Part shown: in pieces, positions 31,692 to 43,656 of the stretch | Numbering within the stretch: position 1 is the first letter of the stretch | Layout: every line of letters begins with the position of its first letter | NCBI RefSeq assembly: GCF_033807575.1 | Contig: NC_084723.1 | Span: forward strand, 1,679,247-1,743,246 | Direction: 5' to 3' | Source: Cydia pomonella | Taxonomy: Eukaryota; Arthropoda; Insecta; Lepidoptera; Tortricidae | DNA length: 64,000 nt | Made by a program: the position numbers and the translations under genes | The notes under the pieces: generated by a model | Databases searched by the model: none | What the model saw: the letters and a program-made list of their open reading frames with translations, nothing else | Told to the model about the DNA's origin: nothing

Positions 31692-31912
31692 TTTAGGGTT
31701 CCGTACCCAAAGGGTAAAACGGGATCCTATTACTAAGACTCCGCTGTCCGTCCGTCCGTCCGTCTGTCACCAGGCTGTATCTCATGAACCGTGATAGCTA
31801 GCTAGACAGTTGAAATTTTCACAGATGTATTTCTGTTGCAGCTATAACAACAAATACTAAAAAGTAAGGAACCCTCGGTGGGCGAGCCTCACTCGCACTT
31901 GCCCGGTTTTTT
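31692..31912 (+). mobile_element. repeat F copy
   Basis: ttagggttccgtacccaaag, ccgtccgtccgtccgtctgt, accaggctgtatctcatgaa, ending at aaggaaccctcggtgggcga and actcgcacttgcccggtttt. Confidence 0.7.
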
Positions 31913-32374
31913 ATTTCATTTTGAAAGACCTACCCAACGATACCCTACACTATTGGGTCAAACCCAAAGAAAAAAAAACATTTTTATGTCTGGGAGGTAC
32001 CCTACAAAAAAATTGAGTTTTTATTTTACCGTTCTGTCGCCTTGCGTGATTAATGTGTTCATGCCAATTCGCAGCATTCTAGCACTAAGGCAGTGTCTTA
32101 CCTGAGCGAATAACTCGCAAACGTGAAGCGGCGCGGCGCGGGTAAATTCAATTCTTTGATCCCTATGGAAGTGTCTTACGTGGGCGATCTCCGAATGCCG
32201 TTGGGCCGCCGCGCCGCGCCGAGTCGCATTCGCGAGTCATCGCTCACGTAAGCCGCTGCGTAACTATCACGGAGAAAAGCCGCGGACGGCCGGACAGACA
32301 GACATGGCGAAACTATAAGAGTTTCTAGGTGACCACGATAAAAATACAATTCAGACAGCTTTTAAATATGTTGC

Positions 32375-32622
32375 GTTGCGTTGTCCCGGCTTTTTGCCAC
32401 GACTAATGGTCGCCTGGGGTCCGCTTGGACTGGAATCCCAAGATTTGGCGTAGGCACTAGTTTTTATGAAAGCGACAGCCATCTGACCTTCCAACACAGA
32501 GGGGAACTAGGCCTTATTGGGATTAGTCCGGTTTCCTCACGACGTTTTCCTTCACCGAAAACCGACTGATAAATATCAAATGATATATCGTACGTAAGTT
32601 GCGAAAAACTCGCATTGGTACG
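32375..32622 (-). mobile_element. SINE S2, head missing
   Basis: Minus-strand S2 body from cgtaccaatgcgag to the ccgggacaacgcaacgcaa end. The tRNA-like head is absent, so it is 5'-truncated. Confidence 0.75.
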
Positions 32623-32637
32623 ATTTATTTATTTTCA

Positions 32638-33116
32638 TATACACCGTGGGCCAATTAAACCCGACAGATTTCAAAGGTGTATTCTTGACCGCATTTAGAG
32701 ACTAAAATGTCATACAATGTTTTCTGAAATCGGTCTTGTTTTAGAGATAATGACAATTTGTGTGAAAATTTGTTTCTTTTATAACATGTCAAAAACGCCT
32801 TTTTAGCTGTGACGCTGCCACTATGTGACTTGGTTTAGACATACCTACTGACAGATATTAAAGTTTTAAAGTAAACTCGCAATTTTCGTCTGTAAATAAA
32901 AAAAAACTTTACTTATTCGTTTTAATGATTTTTTTTCACCAAGGTGTAAAAATAAATAACGTGTCGTGTGCAGAAAACGCAAAAGGAAATTTCTTTTTCG
33001 GAAAAAAAAAAATTTTTTTGGCGAATTTGGCCAAAACTCATATAACATTTTTTGTTCCTTATGACCTCAGGAATGCGTGGTTAAAATCTGTCGGGTTTAA
33101 TTGGCCCACGGTGTAT
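32638..33116. mobile_element. TIR element (tacaccgtgggcc ends)
   Basis: Ends tacaccgtgggccaattaaa / tttaattggcccacggtgta are a perfect inverted match, extended by cccgacagattt / aaatctgtcggg. 0.48 kb, non-coding; the second copy is 17241-17588. Confidence 0.75.
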
Positions 33117-34357
33117 ATAAGTAGGTAATCAGTAAAGTAACGTTTTATTTGACAATACCAATTTTAGACATGCCTGCGCTGTGGAGTTGGATGATGGTTA
33201 TGGATTAAACAAATATATGTATGGTTCTATTACCTATATTTTAGACATGTTTCAGTTATCATTACAGATCTAGATCGCAATGTGACCACATAGCATGAAA
33301 TGCGCCACAAAATTAAGTCCTTAGAGGAAGTATTCAAAACATAGACCTATTTGCTCAAAAGATTAAGTCGTCTCCAATGTTTCCATTATTTATACAGACT
33401 TGGTTTTGTTCAGTAACGACGCAGCATGGCGTCCGCGTGGGCAGCGCGTGCGCATACAGCTGTAAGTTTTTGTACTGCAATGTGCACAGGTAAAATATAT
33501 TCCAGTATTTTATTCCAGGCACTTCACAATAAACCCTTATTTTAGATTTATGTTTATGTATATTGTGAAAGTTTTGCATGCGAATATAGTGGTGAATTAT
33601 ATTGAACTACCAAATTATGTCCACTGTCTAAAATGTATCATAACTCAAGCAAATAAAAAAACTATGACTAATATTGAACAATACGATAGAGTATCGTTTA
33701 TGAACGCAATTTTTGTTCTAAAAATGCAGCCTATTTTAGTTAAGATGCAGTTGAATATTTAAAGCAATTTTTGGAATTAAAGCTTCTGCAGACGTTGCAA
33801 CAAATGGTTTGGGATAATTTAGTGCTATGGATAGATTTAGTTTAGCGCTATGGACTTTTGTAGCTAGAGGAAGTTTTACAGGCGATGCCTGTTATGCTAC
33901 ATTGTAAAAACTATTTTTGCCCATTAAACTAATTTGCCCCAAACCCAAACACACCACTATGCCCGCCTACAACGACAGCGCAAGACCATCCCCAACTGGT
34001 TCTCTAAGCGCGCTCGCAGCGTGCGACGCGGCGCGCGGCAGTACGCGAAGCACGGCTGTCGTGAACGCTGCTTGCACTGTTAGAAAGGAGACCTAGGCTC
34101 TCCTAAATATGTCGCGCGAGTGACTAAAATACGTGAGTGTAAACCGTATAATTAGTTTAATATTTTTAAATAACTCGAATTCCTGCATCAGCTAGTTAAG
34201 ATACCGCAGGAAACCTTTACTCTGGCAATGTTTGATACTTTACTTTTAGAACAAATATGTCGGTGTTTTTGTTTGTAAGTGGATTTCAGTATTTGATATT
34301 AATTTACCTTTGAAAAAAACACATTTCCAAAAATAACAATATTTATGTTTTATTGAA
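33117..34357. other. intergenic sequence with GC-rich patch
   Basis: Mostly AT-rich. 33955-34085 is GC-rich and has two overlapping short frames, one Arg-rich and ending in Cys residues; neither has splice sites or a family match (see findings). 34113-34165 is a half copy of the palindrome at 5119. Confidence 0.4.
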
Positions 34358-34600
34358 TAATAACAAATTGTATTTACAATAACAGTATACATAATGGATA
34401 TATTCAGTGGTGTTACTATAACTAGCTTTTTAAATTTAAAATAAGCCCTTGAGGCATTGTACCAAGGATGCTGGCGGCATTTCCTCGTTGTGTCGCAATG
34501 CTGATACGTTGTGCGACGAAGCCGCCAGCTTTTCGGTCAACAGTTACGTCAACCAGACGCTTCGCGATTTCTGAAAAAAAATTGTGCACGCTGAGACCCA
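34358..34600 (+). repeat. repeat E, longest uninterrupted copy
   Basis: Runs from caaattgtatttacaataac through tggcggcatttcctcgttgt, gctgatacgttgtgcgacga and acagttacgtcaaccagacg. Confidence 0.65.
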
Positions 34601-34976
34601 TGGACCTAGAGTTTGTTTTATTTAGTTATAAGGAAATAGGAAAAAAATAATAAAACCGTTAAAACGCCTCCAGGTTATTTTTTTCTCTGGTCACGTTTCT
34701 TTTCATAAATTTTTAGTATGGCTGATTGATTTATCTCTCGGTGACCTCTAAATAATTTTAGATGGTTCTCAAAATTAGTTTACATATTTTTTATACCTTT
34801 TGGACTAAAAAGAACCTATGTATTTGTAGCAAAGTAGTAATTATACCTAGTAAAAATATAATTTGAAACTTTTGTATGATTATGATTCAATTTAATTTAT
34901 TGTCAAGCAAGAAATGGTAAAAAGTATAAAAAACACAAAAAGCAAGAATACTGGGACTGTATCCTACGCTACGCTA

Positions 34977-35095
34977 AGTCTAGGTACGCTTACTACGCTA
35001 CGCTACGTCTAGGTACGCTTACTACGCTACGCTACGTCTAGGTACGCTTACTACGCTACGCTACGTCTAGGTACGCTTACTACGCTACGCTGCGT
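34977..35095 (+). repeat. 29-bp tandem repeat, about 4 units
   Basis: Unit tctaggtacgcttactacg followed by ctacgctacg; inner units are identical, and the last ends gctgcgtctgaacc. Confidence 0.88.
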
Positions 35096-36173
35096 CTGAA
35101 CCGATTCTCGTTAAATTTAAGGATAAAATTTATAATGACACGTGAAATATGAGCAGGCCAACTGTTATGTAGGAGAGTATAAATTAATATTTTATGATAG
35201 GTATCTATACTCGTATTCAAGATAACAAATTTTTATTAATGGTATCAATCGTTCTGGTTCGTTTTTAGAATCAAATGTCTATATGGGACCCATTTCATTA
35301 AAGCAATACAAAAGCCAGAAATGATAGTCAAAGTCCGACAGTCGCACTTCTCTCGCGAATCGCGTCTAACAAAACTATAATTGAACGTGACTTGACGGTC
35401 ACTGAGAGCCCAAGTTGAAGTAGAAAATAAGAAAATTGCGATTTTGTGGGTAAATATTGCGTTTATGCATATAGTTGTCATACAATATTTTTTTGAATAA
35501 AATGTAAGGAATCGAGTGGTATCCTTACTTTCTTTTAGGAAGTAAAAACAAACGTAATTTTTGAAAGTTTCAGGTCCTGTATTTTTTTTTTCATTTGCAT
35601 ATAAGCGATATTTTAATATCCACATTATTGTAATAAGTTGCTCGTTTGCTACCTATTTTACTAGATATTGTGTGTGTGTGTGTGTTGTTAAACTTGATAA
35701 ATAGTGATGTTTGAACTTATACTGTATAAGTAATCCATTTAAGGAATCGCTATTCTATAACATCATCATTACATTTGGAGAGCTGCTACGTAATGTAAAT
35801 AATTACCAAATTTAAAAATGCTTAGCATAATATTTAAATAGTGACTAGAAGTTTACTAAGTTCAGTATTCACATCATTATTATCAATTAGCACGATCCGA
35901 AATATATTAGAACTAGTTTTTTGGGTGGTGATTTGTTATTTTATTATAATTAACACATTCACAATGACGTAGTAAATGTCAATGTCAATACATTTTTTAC
36001 GAAGTTTTAATAGATTTTACTCTAGCTTTATAATGCATTTAATAATTACGTATTTTGATGAAAAAAGTCGCCTAAATTGCAATGATTCATGCGTTTTAAT
36101 GCCGTTTAAACCAATCAATTTGCGGAGTCCGCTAAGATTTTCAGATTGTCAGTTGGTAAAGTAAAAAGTAGTT
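35096..36173. other. AT-rich sequence with (tg)n
   Basis: A short (tg)8 lies near 35668-35684. Open frames of up to 126 codons are AT-driven and unsupported. Confidence 0.4.
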
Positions 36174-36368
36174 CAGTACCCCTAGTGTAACTTTGATCGA
36201 CATCATAACGTGACGAACGCGTTTGAGTTAAGTCTCATTTTGTATAGGATTTTGAGTTTCCAAAACGTCCCGCTTGGCGCGCTCTTTCGAAATCCAATAC
36301 AAAATGAGACTAAACGCAAACGCGTACGTCACGTTTGGAAATCGAATTTAGTTACACTAGGGGTACTG
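36174..36368. mobile_element. MITE-B copy 4
   Basis: Ends cagtacccctagtgtaac / gttacactaggggtactg. Interior is the reverse complement of copies 1 and 5 with only a few changes. Confidence 0.8.
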
Positions 36369-37490
36369 GTTTATTAAATGTTCGCCATTTTCAAAATCAA
36401 CTCACATTCGGAGTGACCCCAATGCACCATAAGTTTACGTAAATGTATATTCAGTTTGCAGAGTAGAGTGCGTGCAGATCTATTTGAACTCCTCATCCGC
36501 TTAGCTACGTCTGGCTGACGATTACAAATTTATTCATACATTCACAGATAACAGACAGTGGGTTGTCTGCAATGACTAAGTCTCATAATGAGACTAGACA
36601 AATATAAACCAGATTTTGCAGGAAAAAGTCATGTTTGATATTAAATAAATGTTATCTTATCAGAGATCAGAATGATGTTTTAGTCAGGTAGCGAAGCAAC
36701 ACGTCATAGAGTTGAAGAAGTCGTGGGTTATCCGTGGGTATGGTTGACATATGAAAAAAACCGGTCAAGTGCGAGTCAGACTCGGACAGACGGTTCCGTT
36801 TTTTTTTTTTATATTTAGTTTCGAAATTTTTCGCTGTACTTCTAGTATAAGACGATTTCAATTTATTAGGAAATTATACAAAAAATCAGAGTTAATGCGG
36901 ACATCCAATATCTTTGCAAATGACTATCTGGTGTATCCGTTAACATACTTAGTTAAGTATGCTATTAAGACTACCCTGGATTCTGCTTCTTGGACATGAA
37001 ATGTAGTCGTTAGGTTGCCTTTCCACTGGACCGTGTAGGACTGTGAGCCTTTGAAGACTAGACAATAGAGTTCAATACAAATAATCCAGTAGACAGTAAC
37101 TCTGTATATATATGATTCACGTCTTCGGGCTAATAAGACATACGCTAACAGGAAGTTAAGCTGTGCTCTTGGATCTGGATTTGAGGTTTCTTTCCGGACT
37201 GGATTTTTTTTCCGGAGCGGATACGGATGATTGTTTTACAGGAAATAATAGACGAATCATAGTCACTGGGAATTTTTGACTAGTATTTATATTGTTTACT
37301 GTACACACATCTGCAAAAGTGCATACTTAGATAAGTACTATATGAATGGAATTTATTCATAAAGCGGGTAATTGGTTATGCCCTTATGTGCCTACGTATC
37401 TTTTTCTCGATGAATGGTAAGGACGGAAAATTTAAGAGTAATATATTTCGTCACAAATTAATTCGTCAATTTTTTTTCAAATACTATTCC
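36369..37490. other. AT-rich sequence, nothing firm
   Basis: A short ccggtcaagtgcgagtcaga piece at 36761 resembles the end of the 28667 element; otherwise unrecognised. Confidence 0.4.
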
Positions 37491-37657
37491 GACGACCGGT
37501 TTGGCCTAGTGGGTAGTGACCCTGCCTACGAAGCTGATGGTCCCGGGTTCAAATCCTGGTTAGGGCATTTATTCGTGTGATGAGCATGGATATTTGTTCC
37601 TGAGTCATGGGTGTTTTCTATGTATTTAAGTATTTATAAATATTTATATATTATATA
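37491..37657 (+). mobile_element. SINE S1, 5' part (interrupted by mariner)
   Basis: Head gacgaccggtttggcctagt, B box and body to atttatatattatata. The remainder resumes at 40577 after the mariner element. Confidence 0.85.
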
Positions 37658-38348
37658 CAGGGTGTCCCAAAAAGGACACGCCATAGCGACACTGGAGGTA
37701 GACCAGCCTGAGAGGGTTCCAACCAACCTAACATGACCCTAGTAAAAGTTGCACCGTTTTCAAGTTATTGGCAATTTAACGTTTTTCGTGAATTTTGACC
37801 GTTTTCAGCATTGTTAGGCTCAGTGTGCACTTATAAAGCCCTTAAAATAAGTTTTTTTTTATGTGTACGGCACCATGAATAGTTAATTAGGATAATAAAA
37901 GAGATATTTCATCGATAACCTACGTGAAATGTAAAAAAACAAGGGCTTGATCTAAAGTTTTATTCGCAGCGAAACATCAATTTCAACTTTGACCACCTGC
38001 CGTGAAAAAAAACTACTTAAAAGGTAACAAAAAAATAACGCTATAATATTAAGCATTTTATGCAGATTCTAAAATGGTATAAAACATGCACATTTCTGCC
38101 ATAAAATAATGAGTTATTATCATCTTTCGAATGCCTCATAAAGCTAAGTTGGACTAGGGAATCTGCAATCCAATGACGCGTAATTCATCTTGGATTCTTA
38201 TTGACTTTGAGTGCAAGTTCTCAAATGGTTAAAAGAGTGAGACAACATGAGATGCACTCGCTCTATCTCGCTCTTTTTATCTCAACTTTGTCACACGGTC
38301 AACTGCTACCTGGGATTATCGTAGGGCTTATCTCTTTGAAGACAGAAG
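37658..38348 (+). repeat. left terminal inverted repeat of the mariner
   Basis: Pairs with 39851-40576 from the cagggtgtccc end inward to atctctttgaagacagaag. Base differences are few. Confidence 0.88.
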
Positions 38349-38509
38349 TGTAAGCTTTTGTTTGTACAATTGTGTCATCCATATCTAATAAGCATTCCGG
38401 AATGCGTAAGCTGTTATGATATCATTGCTACTAAGTAAGGATATCATGAAGTAAGAAAGGTTCGAAAAAAATGTAATACAGATTGAAGTTTCATTGATTT
38501 ATTTATTTT

Positions 38510-39599
38510 TTACAACAGGTGCTCAAATTGTTTTCCACCGACTCGTATGCACGCTTGGCAGCGTCTTCTGAAATTTCTTGTTAATTTCCTTAAGTTAATT
38601 TCGGATATGTCTCGTGCTGCCTGAAATACACGTCGCCGTAGTTCGTCTTGGGACCTTATTGGCTCGGAGTAGACCTTGTCTTTTAAGCATCCCCAATAAA
38701 AAAAATCCAATGGATTTAGGTCCGGCGAACGCGGTGGCCATAATACTGGTCCTAATCGGCCGATCCATCTTCTTGGGAATGTCTGCGAGAGATGGTCGCG
38801 AACATCGCGAGCGAAATGTGCTGGGCAGCCATCTTGCTGGTCCCACATCCTCTGTCTCAGTGCGAGCGGTGTGTCTTCAAGTAAAACTGGCAGATCGTTT
38901 TGCAAGAACTGCAGGTAATTTCTCCCATTTAAAATAGCTGGCAACTCGACCGGTCCTATTATTTGGCCATTAAATATTCCCGTCCACAAATTAATTTTAA
39001 ATTGATGTTGGGACCGGTCTTCTCTCCCTTCGTGTGGGTTTTCAATTTGCCAGCTATGAATATTGTGGAGATTGAGATACCCATCTCTTCTACACGTGGA
39101 TTCGTCGCTCCACATCACTTCATTAAAAAAGTTTTCATTTTCTTCCAGTTTTTGAAGCATTTGTCGGCAAAATTCAACGCGGGGTGCGTAATCCGTCGGA
39201 AGAAGTGTTTGCAGGCGTTGAATATGATACGCATGATATTTATGACGTTTTAAAATTCTCTGCGCTGAGGATTTATTTACGCCGATACGACGTTCAATAT
39301 TTCTTGAGAGAAATTTCTGGCTCTCTTTGTACCATATTTAAAACCACGTCGTCGTCAATAGTCCGGGGCCTTCCTTCAGCGTAAGCCTGTCCTGGCCTTC
39401 TGCCATTTCGATATGCATTCACAACTCTTAAAATGATTTCATGATTCGTGGCATGCCGATTGGCATACCTTTGATTGTACAATCTTGCAGCTGATCTGGC
39501 GTTGTATGAGACAATTCCTCTGTTAGAGACACGCCTAGTTTCTCCATAGATCATGTGCATGTCACTGTACTCACGATCGGTGTAGTTGTGATCTGCCAT
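38510..39599 (-). pseudogene. DD41D mariner transposase, frameshifted
   Basis: Reads from ATG 39597-39599 through an N-terminal helix-turn-helix-like region (RNGRRPGQAYAEGRPRTIDD contains a GRPR-type linker) to a premature stop at 39294-39296. One extra A in the ctcaagaaat stretch near 39306-39312 shifts the frame; skipping it gives an uninterrupted frame to the stop at 38510, 362 residues in all, a normal length. The catalytic residues are visible: Asp in VMWSDES, Asp in QQDGCPAHF, and Asp in SPDLNPLDFF with 41 residues between the last two. Family members cut and paste DNA at TA sites; this copy should be inactive unless frameshifting occurs. Confidence 0.88.
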
Positions 39600-39850
39600 T
39601 GTGATGGAGAGGTTCCAAAAAGCAATAATCAGTGTCCGTGAGCGGTGCCAAGTTGTCGTTTCAGTCCCACAAACATATCAAGTCAAAAAGAAATCAGAGT
39701 CCAGATGAAAGCCAAGTAGATTTGTTTAGGACCACGAATACACAGCAGCAAAGATAACACAACAATTGCACGAAACACACGGTAACGAACTAATCAGGAT
39801 TAGGATTCCTAAATACTTACTAGAGATAAGGATGACTAGTGGCTATCCCT

Positions 39851-40576
39851 CCTCCTTCTGTTTTTAAAGAGATAATCCGTAGGATAATCCCAGGTAGCAG
39901 TTGACCGTGTGACAAAGTTGAGATAAAAAGAGCGAGATAGAGCGAGTGCATTTCATGTTGTCTCACTCTCTTAACCATTTGAGAACTTGCACTCAAAGCC
40001 AATAAGAATCCAAGATGAATTAGGTACGCGTAATTGGAGGCAGCTCGAAACATATCCAAAAAGGATTGCAGATTCCCTAGGCCAACTTAGCTTTATGAGG
40101 CATTCGAAAGATGATAATAACTCATTATTTTATGGCAGAAATGTGCATGTTTTATACCATTTTAGAATCTGCATAAAATGCTTAATATTATAGCGTTATT
40201 TTTTTGTTACCTTTTAAGTAGTTTTTTTTCACGGCAGGTGGTCAAAGTTGAAATTGATGTTTCGCTGCGAATAAAACTTTAGATCAAGCCCTTGTTTTTT
40301 TACATTTCACGTAAGTTATCGATGAAATATCTCTTTTATTATCCTAATTAACTATTCATGGTGCCGTACACATAAAAAAAAACTTATTTTAAGGGCTTTA
40401 TAAGTGCACACTGAGCCTAACAATGCTGAAAACGGTCAAAATTCACGAAAAACGTTAAATTGCAAATAACTTGAAAACGGTGCAACTTTTACTAGGGTCA
40501 TGTTAGGTTGGTTGGAACCCTCTCAGGCTGGTCTACCTCCAGTGTCGCTATGGCGTGTCCTTTTTGGGACACCCTG
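39851..40576 (-). repeat. right terminal inverted repeat of the mariner
   Basis: Complement of 37658-38348, with about 30 extra bases near 40037-40070 (gaggcagctcgaaacatatc) not present in the left repeat. Confidence 0.88.
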
Positions 40577-40683
40577 TATATCGTTGTCTAAGTACCCTCA
40601 ACACAAGCCTTATTGAGCTTACTGTGGGACTTAGTTAATTTGTGTAATAATGTCCTATAATATTTATTATTATTATTATTATT
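40577..40683 (+). mobile_element. SINE S1, 3' part (after mariner)
   Basis: Continues with the duplicated TA, atcgttgtctaagtaccctc, to tgtcctataatatttatt and a (tta)n tail. Confidence 0.85.
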
Positions 40684-40863
40684 CCGTTTAACACCGTTCA
40701 GGTACAAAGTCCTAAAACCGTCTTATTCACAGTATCATTATTGATAATCAAAAACTAAAAATAGTCAACCAATTTTAAGTAATCAAATTTTCTAATTATA
40801 CCTTACTAAAATCTAAAATTTTAACCTAATTTATTTATTTTAATCTATTATTTTTAATTTTAA

Positions 40864-41040
40864 TGGTGACCGAAGAGCTGGCGGCTTCCTCGCACAACGT
40901 ATCAGTATTGCGATACAACGAGGAAATGCCGCCAGCATCCTTGATACAATGCCTCAAGGGCCTATTTTAGATATAAGCTAGTTATAGTAATCATCTGTAT
41001 TTATATCCATTATGTATATTGTTATTGTCAATAAATAGTC
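40864..41040 (-). repeat. repeat E, inverted copy
   Basis: gaccgaagagctggcggctt ... ccttgatacaatgcctcaag ... tatgtatattgttattgtca is the reverse complement of 34360-34545. Confidence 0.65.
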
Positions 41041-41143
41041 TAAATTTTAACCCATTAACACATCATAAACACTTTTAACATATGTATCATAAACATCCCT
41101 CTAAACTTAATCAGTTTTATCTATTGGCAAACACGTATTTCAT

Positions 41144-41176
41144 TATAAAAAGACACCCGTGTACACTAGCGTCAAT
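41144..41176 (+). promoter_or_regulatory. candidate core promoter (TATA plus initiator)
   Basis: tataaaaag starts at 41144 and an initiator-like tcaat at 41172-41176 places the +1 A at about 30 nt downstream, the standard arthropod spacing. It is followed by a GC-rich stretch and a splice donor. Found by eye; other TATA strings are common in AT-rich DNA. Confidence 0.4.
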
Positions 41177-41303
41177 CGTTTGAAAACAGTCTACGCCACC
41201 GCGCCGTTCCGGCCGCACGTACCACGCGTACTTCTATCTCGTAACCCGGTAGTGCATTATACTTTGGGACCAAAGCCAATATCAAGCTATATTTGGATCA
41301 CAC
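41174..41303 (+). other. candidate non-coding first exon
   Basis: 130 nt, GC-rich against its surroundings, without ATG, ending at a good donor cac|gtgagt. The next plus-strand coding exon, at 61369, has its ATG one base after the acceptor and so needs an upstream 5' UTR exon. Linking the two is inference. Confidence 0.35.
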
Positions 41304-41934
41304 GTGAGTCTAAAGAGCTAGTTATGGTGTTTAAGTGGATGTTTTGTTTGAGAACAATTGTGTTTTGACTTGTGCGTGTTTTGTCTGGGCTGATGGGAAA
41401 AAGTAAAGTTTACATGATATATTGTAAACTCACTATTAAGGTCAAAGTAAAGGCTGTATCCGTATAAATTTTTTTTTAACATTATGATTAAAACTATAAT
41501 AGTCAAAAATGATAAAATAATAGTAGTAGCGGTCTTTTCCATGAAGAACGATGTCTTATAGACCGCTTATGGAAGGAAGTATTGAAAAAATAAAGTTACA
41601 ATAATGTTGCAAAATTTCTTTCTAAAATTATTTATTTGGACTATTCAAAATTAATTATATTGCATTTCTTTTTGCTACACTTTTTACACATATAAGAAGT
41701 CACACATATTATCGTATAATCGCGAAAAAATGGTTACGATTTTTTTTTGTGACTATTTATACAAGCTTTTAATTAATTTGCCCTGTTAACTAGTATGTTT
41801 GTTAGTGTGGGTCAAATCTTTTAAGCTAAATTTGACCCACTTCCCGTTATCCGATTGAGCGGAATATTTGCATACATATGTAACACGGGTACGGTACCAT
41901 CGAGCTGATCTGATGGAGTAGGTGGCCATATGGC
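41304..41934. other. AT-rich sequence, nothing recognised
   Basis: No repeat or coding match; contains a short direct repeat of tttgacccac near 41830. Confidence 0.4.
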
Positions 41935-42020
41935 TCTGTGGTGAAACAACGCGTCCATAGGCTACGGTGACTGCTTACCATCAGGCCATATGTTTGTTTG
42001 CCACCGACGTGGAATAAATA
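41935..42020 (-). repeat. repeat R fragment
   Basis: tccataggctacggtgactg, ccatatgtttgtttgccacc. Confidence 0.6.
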
Positions 42021-42239
42021 AATAAAAACCTAATTATGTTGGGGTTTTTAGAATTGTCTCGATGAGTATTAGTTTCCCGTAACAAGAAAAGTACAGTCAG
42101 CGAAAAAAGCTTGTACCAAAAATGAAATTTTTGCAAAAAAAATATTACGAAACTTGTTTAGACGTACTTTGCTGAATATAGTGGGTAGTGAGAAATAGTG
42201 ATATCAATTTTCAATGTAAATTTTATCTAAACTAATATA

Positions 42240-42385
42240 ACGAGCTCAACGAGGGTGCGGGGTGTTAGGGTCGGCAACGCGTATGTAGCACCTCTGTAGT
42301 TGCAGGCGTCCATAGGCTACGGTAACGGCTTACAATCAGGCGGGCCGTATGCTTGTTTGCCACCGACGTAGTATAAAAAAACGAT
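42240..42385 (-). repeat. repeat R, 5' part
   Basis: gctcaacgagggtgcggggt to tgtttgccaccgacgtagta; same span as 14618-14768. Confidence 0.65.
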
Positions 42386-42469
42386 AATGTGAGAATGCAT
42401 CAAACCATTAATGTTGTAACGCACAATAAAAAATGACATGCATAAACAGAACACAGAACTCATCATATA

Positions 42470-42838
42470 CAGGGTGATTTCTGGGTCGTGGTCCAGAACC
42501 ACTTTTTCTGACTCTGAAAATGATCCACATTATCATATGGTAGTATTTGATTAAAATATAATTAGTGATTATTTTCTTATTTTTAAGTAAAATTAATCTT
42601 ATACGAAGTAATCATGGTCACCCTATGACTTTTGACATACGCTGTATGGAAAGCAACAAGACGTCACATTGAGTAGGGTGACCAAATTGAATGCAAAAAT
42701 GTTTTTTTCTACGGGTCATCTGAAAAATAATCATTATTATTGGTGATAATAAATAATTAGTAACATCATTAGGCTCGTCTTTGAATTCTGTACAATATAT
42801 AGTTCTCTTGCTCCACGAGCCCGAAATCACCCTGTATA
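42470..42838. mobile_element. mariner-type MITE (cagggtgattt ends)
   Basis: Ends acagggtgatttctgggtcg and gagcccgaaatcaccctgta are inverted, flanked by ta. No transposase. The terminus shares cagggtg with the DD41D element but the rest differs, so cross-mobilisation is only a possibility. Confidence 0.7.
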
Positions 42839-43177
42839 TTAAAATTAAAAAATAATTATAATATTTCGACATTTCTACACTACTCGCAGTTTGCCAATAT
42901 TTAAAACCAATATTTTCATTTATTATATTCATTTCTACATAATTAATCATTTATATGCAAATATGCAGTTTTTTATGCAGTTGTCACAATAAAAGACTTG
43001 AAATTGCAATAAATTATGCAAACACGCGTGAATGAAACGAAATAAATGTAAAAAATCATATTTAACGTTTTGTGTTAACAGTTGTTAACTTGCTCGTACA
43101 TACAAGCCTCTGCCTGCGACTGCGTCCAACAAGCCAATTCAAATTTACATTGTTATCAATATGATATCTGAATTATG

Positions 43178-43388
43178 TAAATAAATAATAATAACATAAA
43201 TATGATAGGGACATTCTTACACAAATTGACTAAGTCCCACGGTAAGCCAAGAAGGCTTGTGTTGTGGGCTCATACAACGATATATACAAATACTTAAATA
43301 CAAAGAAAAACATCCATGAATCAGGAACAATATGTGCTCGTCACACAAATAAATTTCCTTGCCGGGATTCGAACCCAGGACCATCGAC
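43178..43388 (-). mobile_element. SINE S1, diverged older copy
   Basis: Body and B box (gggattcgaaccc on the plus strand) are recognisable; many substitutions, and the head is cut at ccatcgac. Confidence 0.75.
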
Positions 43389-43656
43389 AATATTATTATT
43401 TTAATCTTTTGCAGTACGCTTGTACAATTATCATTATATTATAATAGAGTTTTTTTCAATAGCCTCTAGGGTTCATAATAATTTCACCAACTTCCGACTA
43501 GAGTAATGAAGAAAAAACTCATAGTCATTATGTAGGTTGTTTAATTTATTATTTGTAGTTTTACTCTAGTTGTTGTTTATTAATTATGAAACATAATTGG
43601 TTTATAATGAAACATAAACCTGTATGTTATTATAACCTATAGTTATAATTTTTTTA

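Larger units (their letters stand above)
37658..40576 (-). mobile_element. mariner-type (DD41D) transposon, 2.9 kb
   Basis: Begins cagggtgtcccaaaaaggac and ends with its exact complement gtcctttttgggacaccctg, flanked by TA on each side inside a SINE. The terminal inverted repeats are about 0.7 kb each, very long for this superfamily. One transposase frame lies between them on the minus strand and is broken by a one-base insertion. The spacing of the last two catalytic Asp residues (41 residues between) points to the rosa-like DD41D group of Tc1/mariner. Confidence 0.9.

Noticed and set aside
35245..35625. 126-codon minus-strand frame
   Set aside because: Low-complexity AT-rich DNA, no family resemblance, and no exon-like GC content.
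38614..38937. plus-strand frames opposite the transposase
   Set aside because: They are antisense shadows of the mariner transposase, whose minus-strand frame carries the catalytic motifs.
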